The notes: generated by a model from the letters alone, not told the origin. Positions 1-6,296 are shown, counted from the first letter of the stretch. The stretch is DNA of 6,966 bases from Eubacteriales bacterium (GCA_030528965.1 JAUMXS010000023.1:7700-14665), one strand, 5' to 3'. Made by a program: numbers and translations.

Positions 1-638
1 TCCGCCAGCATCTCTTTGGTCGGCACCTCATAGCTTTTGCCGTTATAGGTGAACACCCGGCAGTCCACCTCCACACCCGCGATATCTCCGCAGCAGCCGC
101 AGTTCGACTCCTGCACCGGGCCGAAGATATCCTGCCCGTTCACGAGGATCGTGGGCGAGGACAGAAAACCGTATTCCTCCGCCATCCGGGCATTTTTGAT
201 CTCATGCTTTTCGTAGGTGACCGCATACCCGGCGAGTTCCAGAGCCGGACGAAGCCCCTTCACGACCTCATCCAGCACCGCATCCGTCCCTATGCAGCGG
301 TCACAGGTGACCAGATCCAGATAAAGGTATTCGATGCGCAGTTGTTTTTCCGCGTCTCCGGGCTCGTTTCCTCCGCAGCAGCAGCATTCCTCCGTTTTCG
401 CCGGGGAATCCATAAGCGCCGGCGCTTTCCAGCCGGTGTCGTCCCCCACATAGGAGATCGACCCGGTGGGACATATATTCCCGCAGCCGTGACAATGGTC
501 GATGCAGCCCTCGGGGTTCACGACGATCGGCACAGGCGCTTTTTCTTTGCTGTAGACCCCGTGCGTGCATTTTTTTACGCAGGCACCGCATTCCTCACAG
601 GTCTGTATATCGATGACCGGATACCATTTCTTTGCCAT
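1..638 (-). CDS. Ferredoxin (2[4Fe-4S])–DUF2703 thioredoxin-like fusion protein, C-terminus off window
   Basis: Translated by hand from the ATG at 638-636; the frame stays open for 212 residues to the left edge, so the C-terminus is missing. Residues 1-60 are a bacterial ferredoxin domain: cluster motif C14-x2-C17-x2-C20-x3-C24, then C45-x3-C49-x2-C52-x3-C56-P. The second motif has one residue more than usual between its first two cysteines. A linker follows with four consecutive cysteines (85-88). From about residue 102 a DUF2703-like thioredoxin-fold domain begins, with C112-x2-C115, the SSPTILVNG stretch (160-168) that looks like a cis-proline loop, and NCGCC (179-183). An AAAGGA site at 645-650 lies 6 nt before the ATG, and the gap to the permease gene is only 15 nt, so it is co-transcribed. 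Family knowledge: DUF2703 proteins occur beside arsR and permease genes. A role as metalloid or organoarsenical reductase or carrier is inference. The fusion call is firm, the function is not. Confidence 0.85.
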   Translation of the reverse strand, partial: MAKKWYPVIDIQTCEECGACVKKCTHGVYSKEKAPVPIVVNPEGCIDHCHGCGNICPTGSISYVGDDTGWKAPALMDSPAKTEECCCCGGNEPGDAEKQLRIEYLYLDLVTCDRCIGTDAVLDEVVKGLRPALELAGYAVTYEKHEIKNARMAEEYGFLSSPTILVNGQDIFGPVQESNCGCCGDIAGVEVDCRVFTYNGKSYEVPTKEMLA

Positions 639-653
639 ATTTTTTCCTTTCCA

Positions 654-1667
654 TCAGACCAGCAGATGCTGGATCGCATTAAAGCAATAGCCAACGAGAA
701 CAATGCCCGTAAAACAGATCCCCGTAAAAACGGCCAGCAGTTTCGGCCGCACCGCCCTGCGGAGCATAATAAGCGACGGTACGCTCAAGGTCGTAACACC
801 CATCATGAACGCCAGCACGACGCCGAGATGCGCGCCCTTGCCCAGCAGTGCTTCCGCAATGGGGATCGTGCCGAAAATATCCGCATACATCGGGATGCCC
901 GCAACGGCGGCGATCACAACGCCAAGGGGATTGCCGGTACCAAGCAGTTTTACTATAAACTCCTCCGGGATCCAGTTATGAATGAAGGCCCCGATGCCGA
1001 CGCCGATCAGTATATAGGGCAGAACCTTTTTCGTCGTGGAAACCACCTGTTCCCACGCATACTCCACGCGATCCTTCACCGTCAGTTCTTCCTGCGGAAT
1101 ATCCGCCGCTTTCGCCCGGCGGATAAATTCCTCTACCTGATCCTCCATATGCAGACGACCGATCACCGTACCGCCCGCAACGGCGATCACCAGCCCCAGC
1201 ATCACATAGGCCACCGCGACCTTCCAGCCGAAAATGCTCATAAGCAATACCAGACTGCCCAGATCCACCATCGGAGAGGATATCAGGAACGAAAAAGTTA
1301 CGCTCAGAGGCAGGCCCGCGCCGGTGAAGCCCATAAACAAAGGGATGGACGAGCAGGAACAAAAGGGCGTCACCGTCCCCAAAAGAGCCGCCGTGCAGTT
1401 GGCCCCAAGTCCATGAAATCTCCCCAAAATACGCTTTGCCCTCTCGGGCGGGAAATAACTCTGGATATACGAAATAACAAAAATCAGGCAGGTAAGCAGG
1501 ACCATGATCTTGATTACATCGTAGATAAAGAACTGAACACTGCCGCCCCAGCGGGATCCGGGATCCATTCCCAGTGCCGCGAGACCGTTTCCAATGACCT
1601 CGCTGAGCCATTTCATGCCCAGAACCTGATTCTGTATGAACAGCCAGCCGTTTCGCAGAAACTCCAT
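654..1667 (-). CDS. ArsP/PF03773-family permease (probable organoarsenical or heavy-metal efflux)
   Basis: Polytopic membrane protein of 337 residues with about eight to nine hydrophobic segments, roughly 45-70, 88-115, 117-146, 148-170, 213-230, 246-262, 282-302 and 309-330, and a charged cytoplasmic-type loop near 171-212. Diagnostic family motifs are PFCSCSS (101-107) and GIPMYADIFG (257-266). Further cysteines are C60, C91, C318 and C328. PF03773 includes ArsP, which exports trivalent organoarsenicals, but other members are implicated with other metals, so the substrate is inferred from the adjacent arsR. The Cys-x-Cys pair in the membrane is a plausible thiophilic ligand site. The start at 1667 is supported by GAGGAG at 1678-1683, 10 nt upstream. 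Stop is TGA at 654-656. It is the second gene of the arsR operon, 71 nt after arsR. That gap shows only a short palindrome at 1695-1705 and no terminator. Confidence 0.9.
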   Translation of the reverse strand: MEFLRNGWLFIQNQVLGMKWLSEVIGNGLAALGMDPGSRWGGSVQFFIYDVIKIMVLLTCLIFVISYIQSYFPPERAKRILGRFHGLGANCTAALLGTVTPFCSCSSIPLFMGFTGAGLPLSVTFSFLISSPMVDLGSLVLLMSIFGWKVAVAYVMLGLVIAVAGGTVIGRLHMEDQVEEFIRRAKAADIPQEELTVKDRVEYAWEQVVSTTKKVLPYILIGVGIGAFIHNWIPEEFIVKLLGTGNPLGVVIAAVAGIPMYADIFGTIPIAEALLGKGAHLGVVLAFMMGVTTLSVPSLIMLRRAVRPKLLAVFTGICFTGIVLVGYCFNAIQHLLV

Positions 1668-1738
1668 ACGCCGCTTACTCCTCAGCTCATATTACATGCT
1701 GCATGCCCGGAAACAAATCATCGCTTCACACAGACAGG

Positions 1739-2068
1739 TCATTCTTCCTCTTCGCAGCAGCATCGATCGTCTTTTTCCGCTTCACAAAACGGCAGCAGGG
1801 TCATTTGCTGCCGCAGAAGCTCCACCGCATCCGCCGCCCCGGCCGGGTCGATCGAATAGTGCACCCACTTGCCTTCGCGGCGCCCCTTCACCACGCCCGC
1901 TTCGCACAGCAGCCGCATGTGATGTGAAAGCGTCGGCTGTGTGATCTGCAGATCATCCAGCAGTTTGCAGGCACATTTTTCCCCGCTCCGCAGAAGCTCC
2001 AGGATCCTCAGACGGTTTTCATCGCTGAATGCCTTGAACACCTTCGCGTTTTCCGTATGCTCCGACAT
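1739..2068 (-). CDS. arsR: ArsR/SmtB-family metalloid-sensing repressor
   Basis: A 109-residue winged-helix repressor of normal family length. The HTH lies about 37-60, with recognition-helix region QPTLSHHMRLL (44-54). C32-A-C34 at the start of the DNA-binding region matches the position of the Cys-x-Cys As(III) sensor in classic ArsR proteins (there CVC). Additional cysteines are C55, C95 and an unusual C-terminal C103-C104-C105 followed by four glutamates. The frame extends open upstream to 2356, but that extension would cross the promoter. The ATG at 2068 is chosen because GAGGGG lies 9-10 nt upstream and it leaves a short leader of about 34 nt. First gene of the operon with the permease and the ferredoxin-DUF2703 gene. 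Probably autorepressed through the dyad at 2120-2133. As(III) or Sb(III) is the likely inducer; another thiophilic metal cannot be excluded. Confidence 0.92.
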   Translation of the reverse strand: MSEHTENAKVFKAFSDENRLRILELLRSGEKCACKLLDDLQITQPTLSHHMRLLCEAGVVKGRREGKWVHYSIDPAGAADAVELLRQQMTLLPFCEAEKDDRCCCEEEE

Positions 2069-2108
2069 GCGCTGCCGCCCCCTCACATTCAAGTTTATCA
2101 ATATGTCC

Positions 2109-2137
2109 AGTATAACCGTCAAATCGAAATTTGTCAA
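2109..2137 (-). promoter_or_regulatory. Sigma-A promoter of the arsR operon
   Basis: Read on the minus strand, TTGACA (2137-2132) is followed after exactly 17 bp by TATACT (2114-2109). The -35 is perfect and the -10 is one base from consensus. Expected transcription start is near 2102, leaving about 34 nt to the arsR ATG. Function is inferred from consensus match and position. Confidence 0.8.
2120..2133. promoter_or_regulatory. Candidate ArsR operator (dyad inside the promoter spacer)
   Basis: CAAAT-CGAA-ATTTG is a perfect 5-bp-arm inverted repeat lying between the -35 and -10 of the arsR promoter. AT-rich dyads of this kind are typical of ArsR/CadC operators. A bound dimer here would block RNA polymerase directly. 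Confidence 0.65.
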
Positions 2138-2186
2138 TGTATTCGGCCGCGCACGTTTTCCCCCCGCTGTTTTATTGCGGAACCCA

Positions 2187-2216
2187 TTGTTTTCCCAATC
2201 CTCTGTATGATATACT
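2187..2216 (+). promoter_or_regulatory. Promoter of the malY/patB-like gene, divergent from arsR
   Basis: TTGTTT (2187-2192), 18-bp spacer, TATACT (2211-2216) with an extended -10 TG at 2208-2209. Expected start near 2223. The -35 elements of this and the arsR promoter are about 50 bp apart and face opposite ways. The -35 is imperfect, so the extended -10 probably carries the activity. Confidence 0.6.
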
Positions 2217-2453
2217 GATCCTGTAAACCGACAGGTTTCGTTTCCCTCTCCAGCGCATACAGCCTCCATGTCATCGCCGCACCTTATTTCAAACCCATGG
2301 AGGAACACTCTCCCTCCGGCCTTTCCGACAGGACGGAAAAAGCGCTCCCTTTCCACGAAATAAGCGCTCCCGAGGCCGAAGCAAATCAGCGACCGAATCT
2401 GGAATCAAAGGATAACCGGGGCAAAAAACCGCCCCGGACAGAGGTGAAATGTT
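2217..2453 (+). other. Long structured 5' leader of the malY/patB-like gene
   Basis: About 230 nt between the predicted start and the ATG at 2454, with no convincing gene. It holds a series of short perfect inverted repeats: CCTGT/ACAGG (2220-2235, alternative AAACC/GGTTT at 2225-2238), GGAGG/CCTCC (2299-2317), TTTCCG/CGGAAA (2322-2339), two AGCGCT copies that can pair (2341-2346 with 2363-2368; each is part of a repeated AGCGCTCCC), and CCGGGGC/GCCCCGG (2416-2437) ending three bases before the Shine-Dalgarno. No T-box, SAM or other riboswitch signature was recognised. No U-tract follows any of the stems, so transcription attenuation is not obvious. Confidence 0.4.
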
Positions 2454-3665
2454 ATGAAATATGATTTTACTTCTCTGATCGAACGCCGGGGGCATGACGC
2501 CGTCGCCGCAGACGGACTGGGCACGCACGCCGGTTGCTCCCCGGATCTGCCGAAAGAAGGGTTTGACCCCATCCCCATGTGGGTGGCGGACATGAACTTC
2601 GCCACGGCCCCCACCGTGACCGAAGCATTGGCGGAACGCCTGAAACACCCCATTTTCAGCTATTATCTGACTTCTCCGGAATACTATGACTCCATCATTC
2701 GCTGGCAGGCCGTACGCAACGGCGTGACCGGACTGACCGCCGAATGCATCGGCTACGAAAACGGCGTGCTGGGCGGCGTGGTCGCCGCGCTGGACGCACT
2801 CTGCTCCAGAGGCGATAATGTACTGCTCCACAGTCCTGTATACAACGGCTTCGTCAGCTCTTTGGAGAACAACGGGTATCATCTGATCTTCTCTCCTCTG
2901 GTCCGGGACGAAAACGGGGTCTGGCGCATGGACTATGAGGATATGGAAAAACGCATCGTGGAAAAGCATATCCACGCCGCGGTCCTTTGCTCGCCGCACA
3001 ATCCCGCCGGCCGTGTCTGGGAACGGGAAGAACTCGAAAAGGCCATGGAACTCTTCCGGAAACACAACGTTTATGTCGTATCCGATGAGATCTGGTCAGA
3101 CATCATCCTGACCGGACACACGCACATCCCCACGCAGTCCGTGAGCGAGGATGCAAAAATGCGCACCGTCGCGCTGTACGCCCCCAGCAAAACCTTTAAC
3201 CTTGCGGGACTCATCGGCAGTTATCATATCATCTATGACCCGCTGCTCCGTGACCGCGTGACGAAGCAGTCCTCCCTCTGTCATTACAACGACATGAACG
3301 TGCTTTCCATGCACGCACTCATCGGCGCATACAAGCCCGAGGGCGAAGAATGGGTCGACGAACTGCGGTGTGTTCTGACCGAAAATCTCTCGTATGCCGT
3401 CCGGTACATCCGGGAGCGCTTTGAGGGCGTCGAGGTGGCCATGCCCGAGGGTACCTATCTCCTTTTTCTCGACTGCGAAAAGTGGTGCAGGGCCCACGGA
3501 AAGACGCAGGACGAGCTGGTCAAAGCCGGATGGGATGTCGGCATAGCTTGGGCAAACGGAAAGATCTACAGAGGTCCCAGCCATATCCGCATGAATCTGG
3601 CGCTTCCGTTCTCCCGTGTAAAGGAAGCCTTCGACCGTCTGGACAAATACGTTTTCAACGCCTGA
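2454..3665 (+). CDS. MalY/PatB-type PLP-dependent C-S beta-lyase (aminotransferase class I/II fold)
   Basis: A 403-residue fold-type I PLP enzyme, close to the usual MalY/PatB length of about 390. N-terminal signature DPIPMWVADMNF (38-49) is typical of this subgroup. PLP-site elements are PHNPAGR (181-187, N183), SDEIWSD (210-216, D211 for the pyridine nitrogen), Schiff-base lysine K246 in APSKTFNLAG, and carboxylate-binding R379 in HIRMN. Family knowledge: such enzymes cleave cystathionine or cysteine to a thiol, pyruvate and ammonia in the cytosol. Methionine synthesis or sulfide release are both possible. The maltose-regulon role of E. coli MalY is not implied. AGAGGTGA at 2440-2447 gives a good start. 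Single-gene unit: own promoter upstream, strong terminator downstream. The gene is well preserved, with no missing key residue. Its place next to an ars operon could be chance, or could link thiol supply with metalloid stress. Confidence 0.9.
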   Translation: MKYDFTSLIERRGHDAVAADGLGTHAGCSPDLPKEGFDPIPMWVADMNFATAPTVTEALAERLKHPIFSYYLTSPEYYDSIIRWQAVRNGVTGLTAECIGYENGVLGGVVAALDALCSRGDNVLLHSPVYNGFVSSLENNGYHLIFSPLVRDENGVWRMDYEDMEKRIVEKHIHAAVLCSPHNPAGRVWEREELEKAMELFRKHNVYVVSDEIWSDIILTGHTHIPTQSVSEDAKMRTVALYAPSKTFNLAGLIGSYHIIYDPLLRDRVTKQSSLCHYNDMNVLSMHALIGAYKPEGEEWVDELRCVLTENLSYAVRYIRERFEGVEVAMPEGTYLLFLDCEKWCRAHGKTQDELVKAGWDVGIAWANGKIYRGPSHIRMNLALPFSRVKEAFDRLDKYVFNA

Positions 3666-3747
3666 CCTTCCCCGGAAGTCCGAAAGCGGACGTCCAAACG
3701 ATTCGCCGGGCCGAAAAAGCCCCCCATTCCTTTCCGAACCGCAAAAC

Positions 3748-3790
3748 AAAAGACCTTACCGACAGCAAATGTCGGTAAGGTCTTTTTTTA
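3748..3790. terminator. Strong bidirectional intrinsic terminator between convergent genes
   Basis: Perfect 14-bp stem (3751-3764 with 3770-3783) around a 5-nt loop, lengthened by flanking A/T pairs to 17 bp. It is followed on the plus strand by a T run, and on the minus strand by TTTTGTTTT. It ends the C-S lyase transcript 80 nt after its stop, and can end the alcohol dehydrogenase transcript from the other side. Confidence 0.93.
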
Positions 3791-3869
3791 TTCGGATGTC
3801 AGTCAGCAGACGGGTAATTCCCCGCTGCAGGGATCTCTGTATTTCAGGTCTTTATTCGTGTCCGCCGGA

Positions 3870-5012
3870 TCACATCAGCTGACGGATCAAAGCCTTCATA
3901 TCTTCGATGGAAGCAGCCTTGGGATTGCCGGGAGCGCAGGCATCCGCATACGCGGACTGTGCCAGAAACTCCAGATCTTCTTCCTTGATCGCCGGCAGCT
4001 TGGTGGGGATACCGACATCGATACTCAGCTGGCGAACAGCATCCACCGCGGCTTTGCGGTAGGCCGCCTGATCCATGCCGGTGGTATCGACACCCATAGC
4101 TTCCGCAATGTCCTTATACTTCTCACCGGTAACATCCGCGTTGAACTCCATGACGATGGGCAGCATCATCGCACAGGCGACACCGTGAGGCGTGTCATAA
4201 ACGGCACCCAGTGTATGAGCGATAGAGTGCGCAATGCCCAGACCGACATTGGAGAATGCCATGCCGGTGACAAACTGGCCCAGTGCCATGCCCTCACGAC
4301 CGTCGGGATCGTTGGCCACAGCACCGCGCAGGCTCTTGCCAATGAGACGAATGGCTTCCAGATTGAGGCAGTCGGGCAGCGCCCAGGCGGCCTTGGTGGT
4401 ATAACCCTCAATGGCATGGGTCAGAGCATCCATACCGGTTGCCGCCGTAAGGCCCTTGGGCATGGAGGCCATCATGTCCGGATCCACAATGGCAATATCC
4501 GGGATATCGTTTACGTCCACACAGACGAATTTACGCTTGCGCTCCAGGTCGGTAATGACATAGTTAATGGTCGCCTCGGCAGCAGTACCGGCAGTGGTGG
4601 GAACTGCGATGGTATAAACCGTGCGGTTTTTGGTGGGAGCAACGCCTTCCAGACTGCGAACATCGGCAAATTCCGGATTGTTGATGATGATACCAATGGC
4701 CTTGCCGGTATCCATAGAAGAACCGCCGCCCACGGCGATCATGTAATCGGCGCCGGATGCCTTGTAAGCCGCAACGCCGGACTGCACATTCTCAATGGTC
4801 GGATTCGGTTTGATGTCGGAGTAGATCTCATAGGCCATGTCATTGGCGTCCAGGATATCGGTGACTTTCTTGGTAACGCCATACTTCACCAGATCGGGGT
4901 CGGTCGCGATAAAAGCTTTCTTGAATCCTTTGGCCGCCACAAGCCCGGGGATCTCCTGGATCGCGCCCTTGCCGTGATAGGAAATTGCGTTGGATACAAA
5001 ACGATTTGCCAT
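3870..5012 (-). CDS. fucO: Iron-dependent lactaldehyde reductase / 1,2-propanediol dehydrogenase (FucO-like)
   Basis: A 380-residue group III iron-containing alcohol dehydrogenase that aligns with E. coli FucO almost end to end, beginning MANR and keeping long identical runs such as GADY, NNPEFADVRSLEG and TPHGVA. Iron ligands expected from FucO are present: D195, H199, H262 and H276; the catalytic-region H266 is also kept. The nucleotide loop GGGSSMD is at 95-101. D38 matches the FucO aspartate that favours NAD over NADP. Reaction: lactaldehyde + NADH to (S)-1,2-propanediol, or the reverse; other short aldehydes are possible. GGGAGG (5021-5026) lies 8 nt before the ATG. It is transcribed in the same direction as the chr operon but has its own promoter. 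No fucose or rhamnose genes are visible nearby, so the pathway assignment is by sequence only. Cytosolic. Confidence 0.93.
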   Translation of the reverse strand: MANRFVSNAISYHGKGAIQEIPGLVAAKGFKKAFIATDPDLVKYGVTKKVTDILDANDMAYEIYSDIKPNPTIENVQSGVAAYKASGADYMIAVGGGSSMDTGKAIGIIINNPEFADVRSLEGVAPTKNRTVYTIAVPTTAGTAAEATINYVITDLERKRKFVCVDVNDIPDIAIVDPDMMASMPKGLTAATGMDALTHAIEGYTTKAAWALPDCLNLEAIRLIGKSLRGAVANDPDGREGMALGQFVTGMAFSNVGLGIAHSIAHTLGAVYDTPHGVACAMMLPIVMEFNADVTGEKYKDIAEAMGVDTTGMDQAAYRKAAVDAVRQLSIDVGIPTKLPAIKEEDLEFLAQSAYADACAPGNPKAASIEDMKALIRQLM

Positions 5013-5074
5013 GATATATTCCTCCCGTCAAATATATTTTGTCCTGAGAAAATTATGTCCTCATGGTTTATTTA

Positions 5075-5103
5075 ATTATAACATAACATGTACTATTTAA
5101 CAA
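5075..5103 (-). promoter_or_regulatory. Sigma-A promoter of the fucO-like gene
   Basis: Minus strand TTGTTA (5103-5098), 17-bp spacer, perfect TATAAT (5080-5075) with an extended -10 TG. Start expected near 5068, leaving a leader of about 56 nt. The surrounding DNA is very AT-rich. Confidence 0.78.
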
Positions 5104-5114
5104 ACGGTTTAACA
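5096..5114 (-). repeat. Direct repeat TGTTAAA x2 at 12-bp period over the -35
   Basis: TGTTAAA occurs at 5114-5108 and again at 5102-5096 on the minus strand, with the second copy overlapping the -35 hexamer of the fucO-like promoter. Paired direct repeats at this place are typical of a transcription factor site. The factor is unknown. Confidence 0.4.
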
Positions 5115-5139
5115 TATGAATTTGCTTATTCTAACCACA

Positions 5140-5158
5140 GGATCATAACGTTTGATCC
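5140..5158. repeat. Inverted repeat at the end of the chr operon
   Basis: GGATCA and TGATCC (6-bp perfect arms) flank a 7-nt centre containing AACGTT and touch the stop codon of the last chr gene. No T run follows on the minus strand, so it is at best a weak terminator or an mRNA-end stabiliser. Confidence 0.4.
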
Positions 5159-5721
5159 TATATTCCGTACACCGCCATACCGGCTATTGCAGAGATAACG
5201 ATCAGGAGGATCGGTGACAGCTTTTTCTTCGCAAAATACTTATATCCAAACATCGAAGCAGCCAAAAATGCCGTGATGATGATCGCCTGCACATTTACCT
5301 TGATCGCGGAAACCGTGCCAAAGCAGTTTCCCAGGACCATATAAACACCGGTTGCAAGCACAATGCCGATGACACAGGGCTTCAGACCGCGGAGCACGGC
5401 CTGAACGTATTTGTTCTTCAGCGCCGTTTTCAGCAGTGCCGTCACCAGCAGGATGATCAGGAAGGATGGCAGTACGACTGCAAGCGTTGCGACAGCAGCA
5501 CCAAAGAATCCCGCCTGACTGCTGCCGATGTAAGTAGCAAGGTTTACCATGATCGGGCCCGGTGTGCTCTCGCTGACGGCGATCATATAGGTCAGCATTT
5601 CATCACTGAGCCAGCCATAGGACATTACCACATCCCGGATCAGCGGAATGGCACCGTAAGCTCCGCCAAAGGCAAAACAGCCGACTTTCAAAAACCCAAG
5701 AAACAACTCAAGATAAATCAT
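5158..5721 (-). CDS. Chromate transporter half-subunit, ChrA family (second gene of pair)
   Basis: A 187-residue integral membrane protein of the short-chain (single-domain) chromate ion transporter family, PF02417. Family motifs are FGGAYGAIPLI (18-28), ESTPGPIMVN (51-60) and the GAAVA...VLPSF region (74-87). Hydrophobic segments lie near 2-22, 45-65, 72-98, 108-130, 144-160 and 168-186, about six helices. The start is the ATG at 5721, which overlaps the stop of the preceding gene as ATGA. AAAGGCGG lies just upstream inside that gene. A longer frame reaching 5823 is rejected because it would overlap the upstream coding sequence heavily. Short-chain pairs such as B. subtilis YwrB/YwrA act together as a heteromeric chromate exporter. 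The same arrangement here suggests an obligate partner of the upstream gene. The substrate could be chromate or another oxyanion. Confidence 0.92.
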   Translation of the reverse strand: MIYLELFLGFLKVGCFAFGGAYGAIPLIRDVVMSYGWLSDEMLTYMIAVSESTPGPIMVNLATYIGSSQAGFFGAAVATLAVVLPSFLIILLVTALLKTALKNKYVQAVLRGLKPCVIGIVLATGVYMVLGNCFGTVSAIKVNVQAIIITAFLAASMFGYKYFAKKKLSPILLIVISAIAGMAVYGI

Positions 5722-6296
5722 TGATTCGCACCGCCTTTCTGACCGGGCGCACCGGTCAGCAGAAAGATCGTCAGGCTCACAGCAGCTGCGATCAGCATCA
5801 GACTGATGGACGAGAAATTCCATGCGAAGAGATTGATACAGAGCATGACCACGCAGGAACAGGCCATGATCGTTCTTGGCAGTTTCTTTTTGTGCATCTT
5901 TTTGATCATGGTGATGGCTGCATCCAATATCAGAATACCAACAGCGATTTTGATCCCCTTGAATGCATTGGCAACAATGGTCAGTTCAAGGAAGTTATCC
6001 AAAAACATAGAGATCAGATAGATAACAGCAAAAGACGGAACGATCATGCCCAATGTTGCTGCCAATGCGCCGGCAAAACCCGCCTTCTTATATCCGGTAA
6101 ATGTGGCGCAGTTAATGGCGATAGGACCGGGAGTCGATTCAGCAATGACGGTCACATTCATCATTTCATCGTGCGTGATCCACCGCTTGCGCTCCACGCA
6201 GTTGTTTTCGATCATGGCGATCATGGCATAACCGCCGCCAAAGGTGAACAGCCCGATTTTCGCAAATGTCAGAAACAAGTCAAGCAAAATATTCAT
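5718..6296 (-). CDS. Chromate transporter half-subunit, ChrA family (first gene of pair)
   Basis: A 192-residue membrane protein paralogous to the following gene. Motifs are FGGGYAMI (19-26), ESTPGPIAIN (53-62), an FTGYKKAGFAGALAA stretch (66-80) and IVPSF (85-89). Hydrophobic segments lie near 3-26, 46-64, 74-98, 112-130, 143-160 and 163-181. The basic loop IKKMHKKKLPR (131-141) is probably cytoplasmic. Length is normal for a single-domain ChrA. It starts inside the stop of the regulator gene (ATGA at 6296-6293), with AAGGTGAT upstream, and ends inside the start of its partner, again ATGA. This pattern implies translational coupling and near-equal synthesis of all three proteins. Family knowledge: proton- or sulfate-linked efflux of chromate. 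Inference: the heterodimer is controlled by the co-encoded ArsR-type regulator. Confidence 0.92.
   Translation of the reverse strand: MNILLDLFLTFAKIGLFTFGGGYAMIAMIENNCVERKRWITHDEMMNVTVIAESTPGPIAINCATFTGYKKAGFAGALAATLGMIVPSFAVIYLISMFLDNFLELTIVANAFKGIKIAVGILILDAAITMIKKMHKKKLPRTIMACSCVVMLCINLFAWNFSSISLMLIAAAVSLTIFLLTGAPGQKGGANQ

Noticed and set aside
204..1859. 551-codon open frame on the plus strand
   Set aside because: It is antisense to the permease, the ferredoxin fusion and part of arsR. Its translation has no membrane or domain pattern and is rich in Arg/His/Gln, typical of a shadow of GC-rich genes.
2069..2356. N-terminal extension of ArsR in the same frame
   Set aside because: It would be encoded by the operon promoter and operator themselves. 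The protein from 2068 already has full ArsR length, with a ribosome site just upstream.
2220..2453. T-box or SAM riboswitch before the lyase gene
   Set aside because: The T-box conserved sequence and the S-box core were looked for and not found, and no terminator with a U tract precedes the gene.
2297..2464. 55-codon frame in the lyase leader, overlapping the lyase start
   Set aside because: No ribosome binding site before its ATG and no recognisable protein; its GGAGG falls inside the frame, not before it. Kept only as a possible upstream ORF if ribosome profiling ever shows it.
2289..3749. Minus-strand frames over the lyase gene (2289-3065, 3096-3749)
   Set aside because: Shadows of a convincing plus-strand PLP enzyme; no start signals and no family features.
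3858..5075. 405-codon plus-strand frame over the alcohol dehydrogenase
   Set aside because: Exact antisense of the FucO-like gene with its conserved iron ligands; a His/Gly/Asn-rich translation is expected for such a shadow.
5081..5114. Rex (NADH-sensing) operator upstream of the fucO-like gene
   Set aside because: One TTGTTAA half-site is present, but the inverted partner at the required spacing is missing; the sequence fits a direct repeat better.
5722..5823. Upstream start for the second ChrA subunit
   Set aside because: The extension lacks the ChrA N-terminal pattern and lies inside the first subunit's gene; the ATGA junction is far more plausible.
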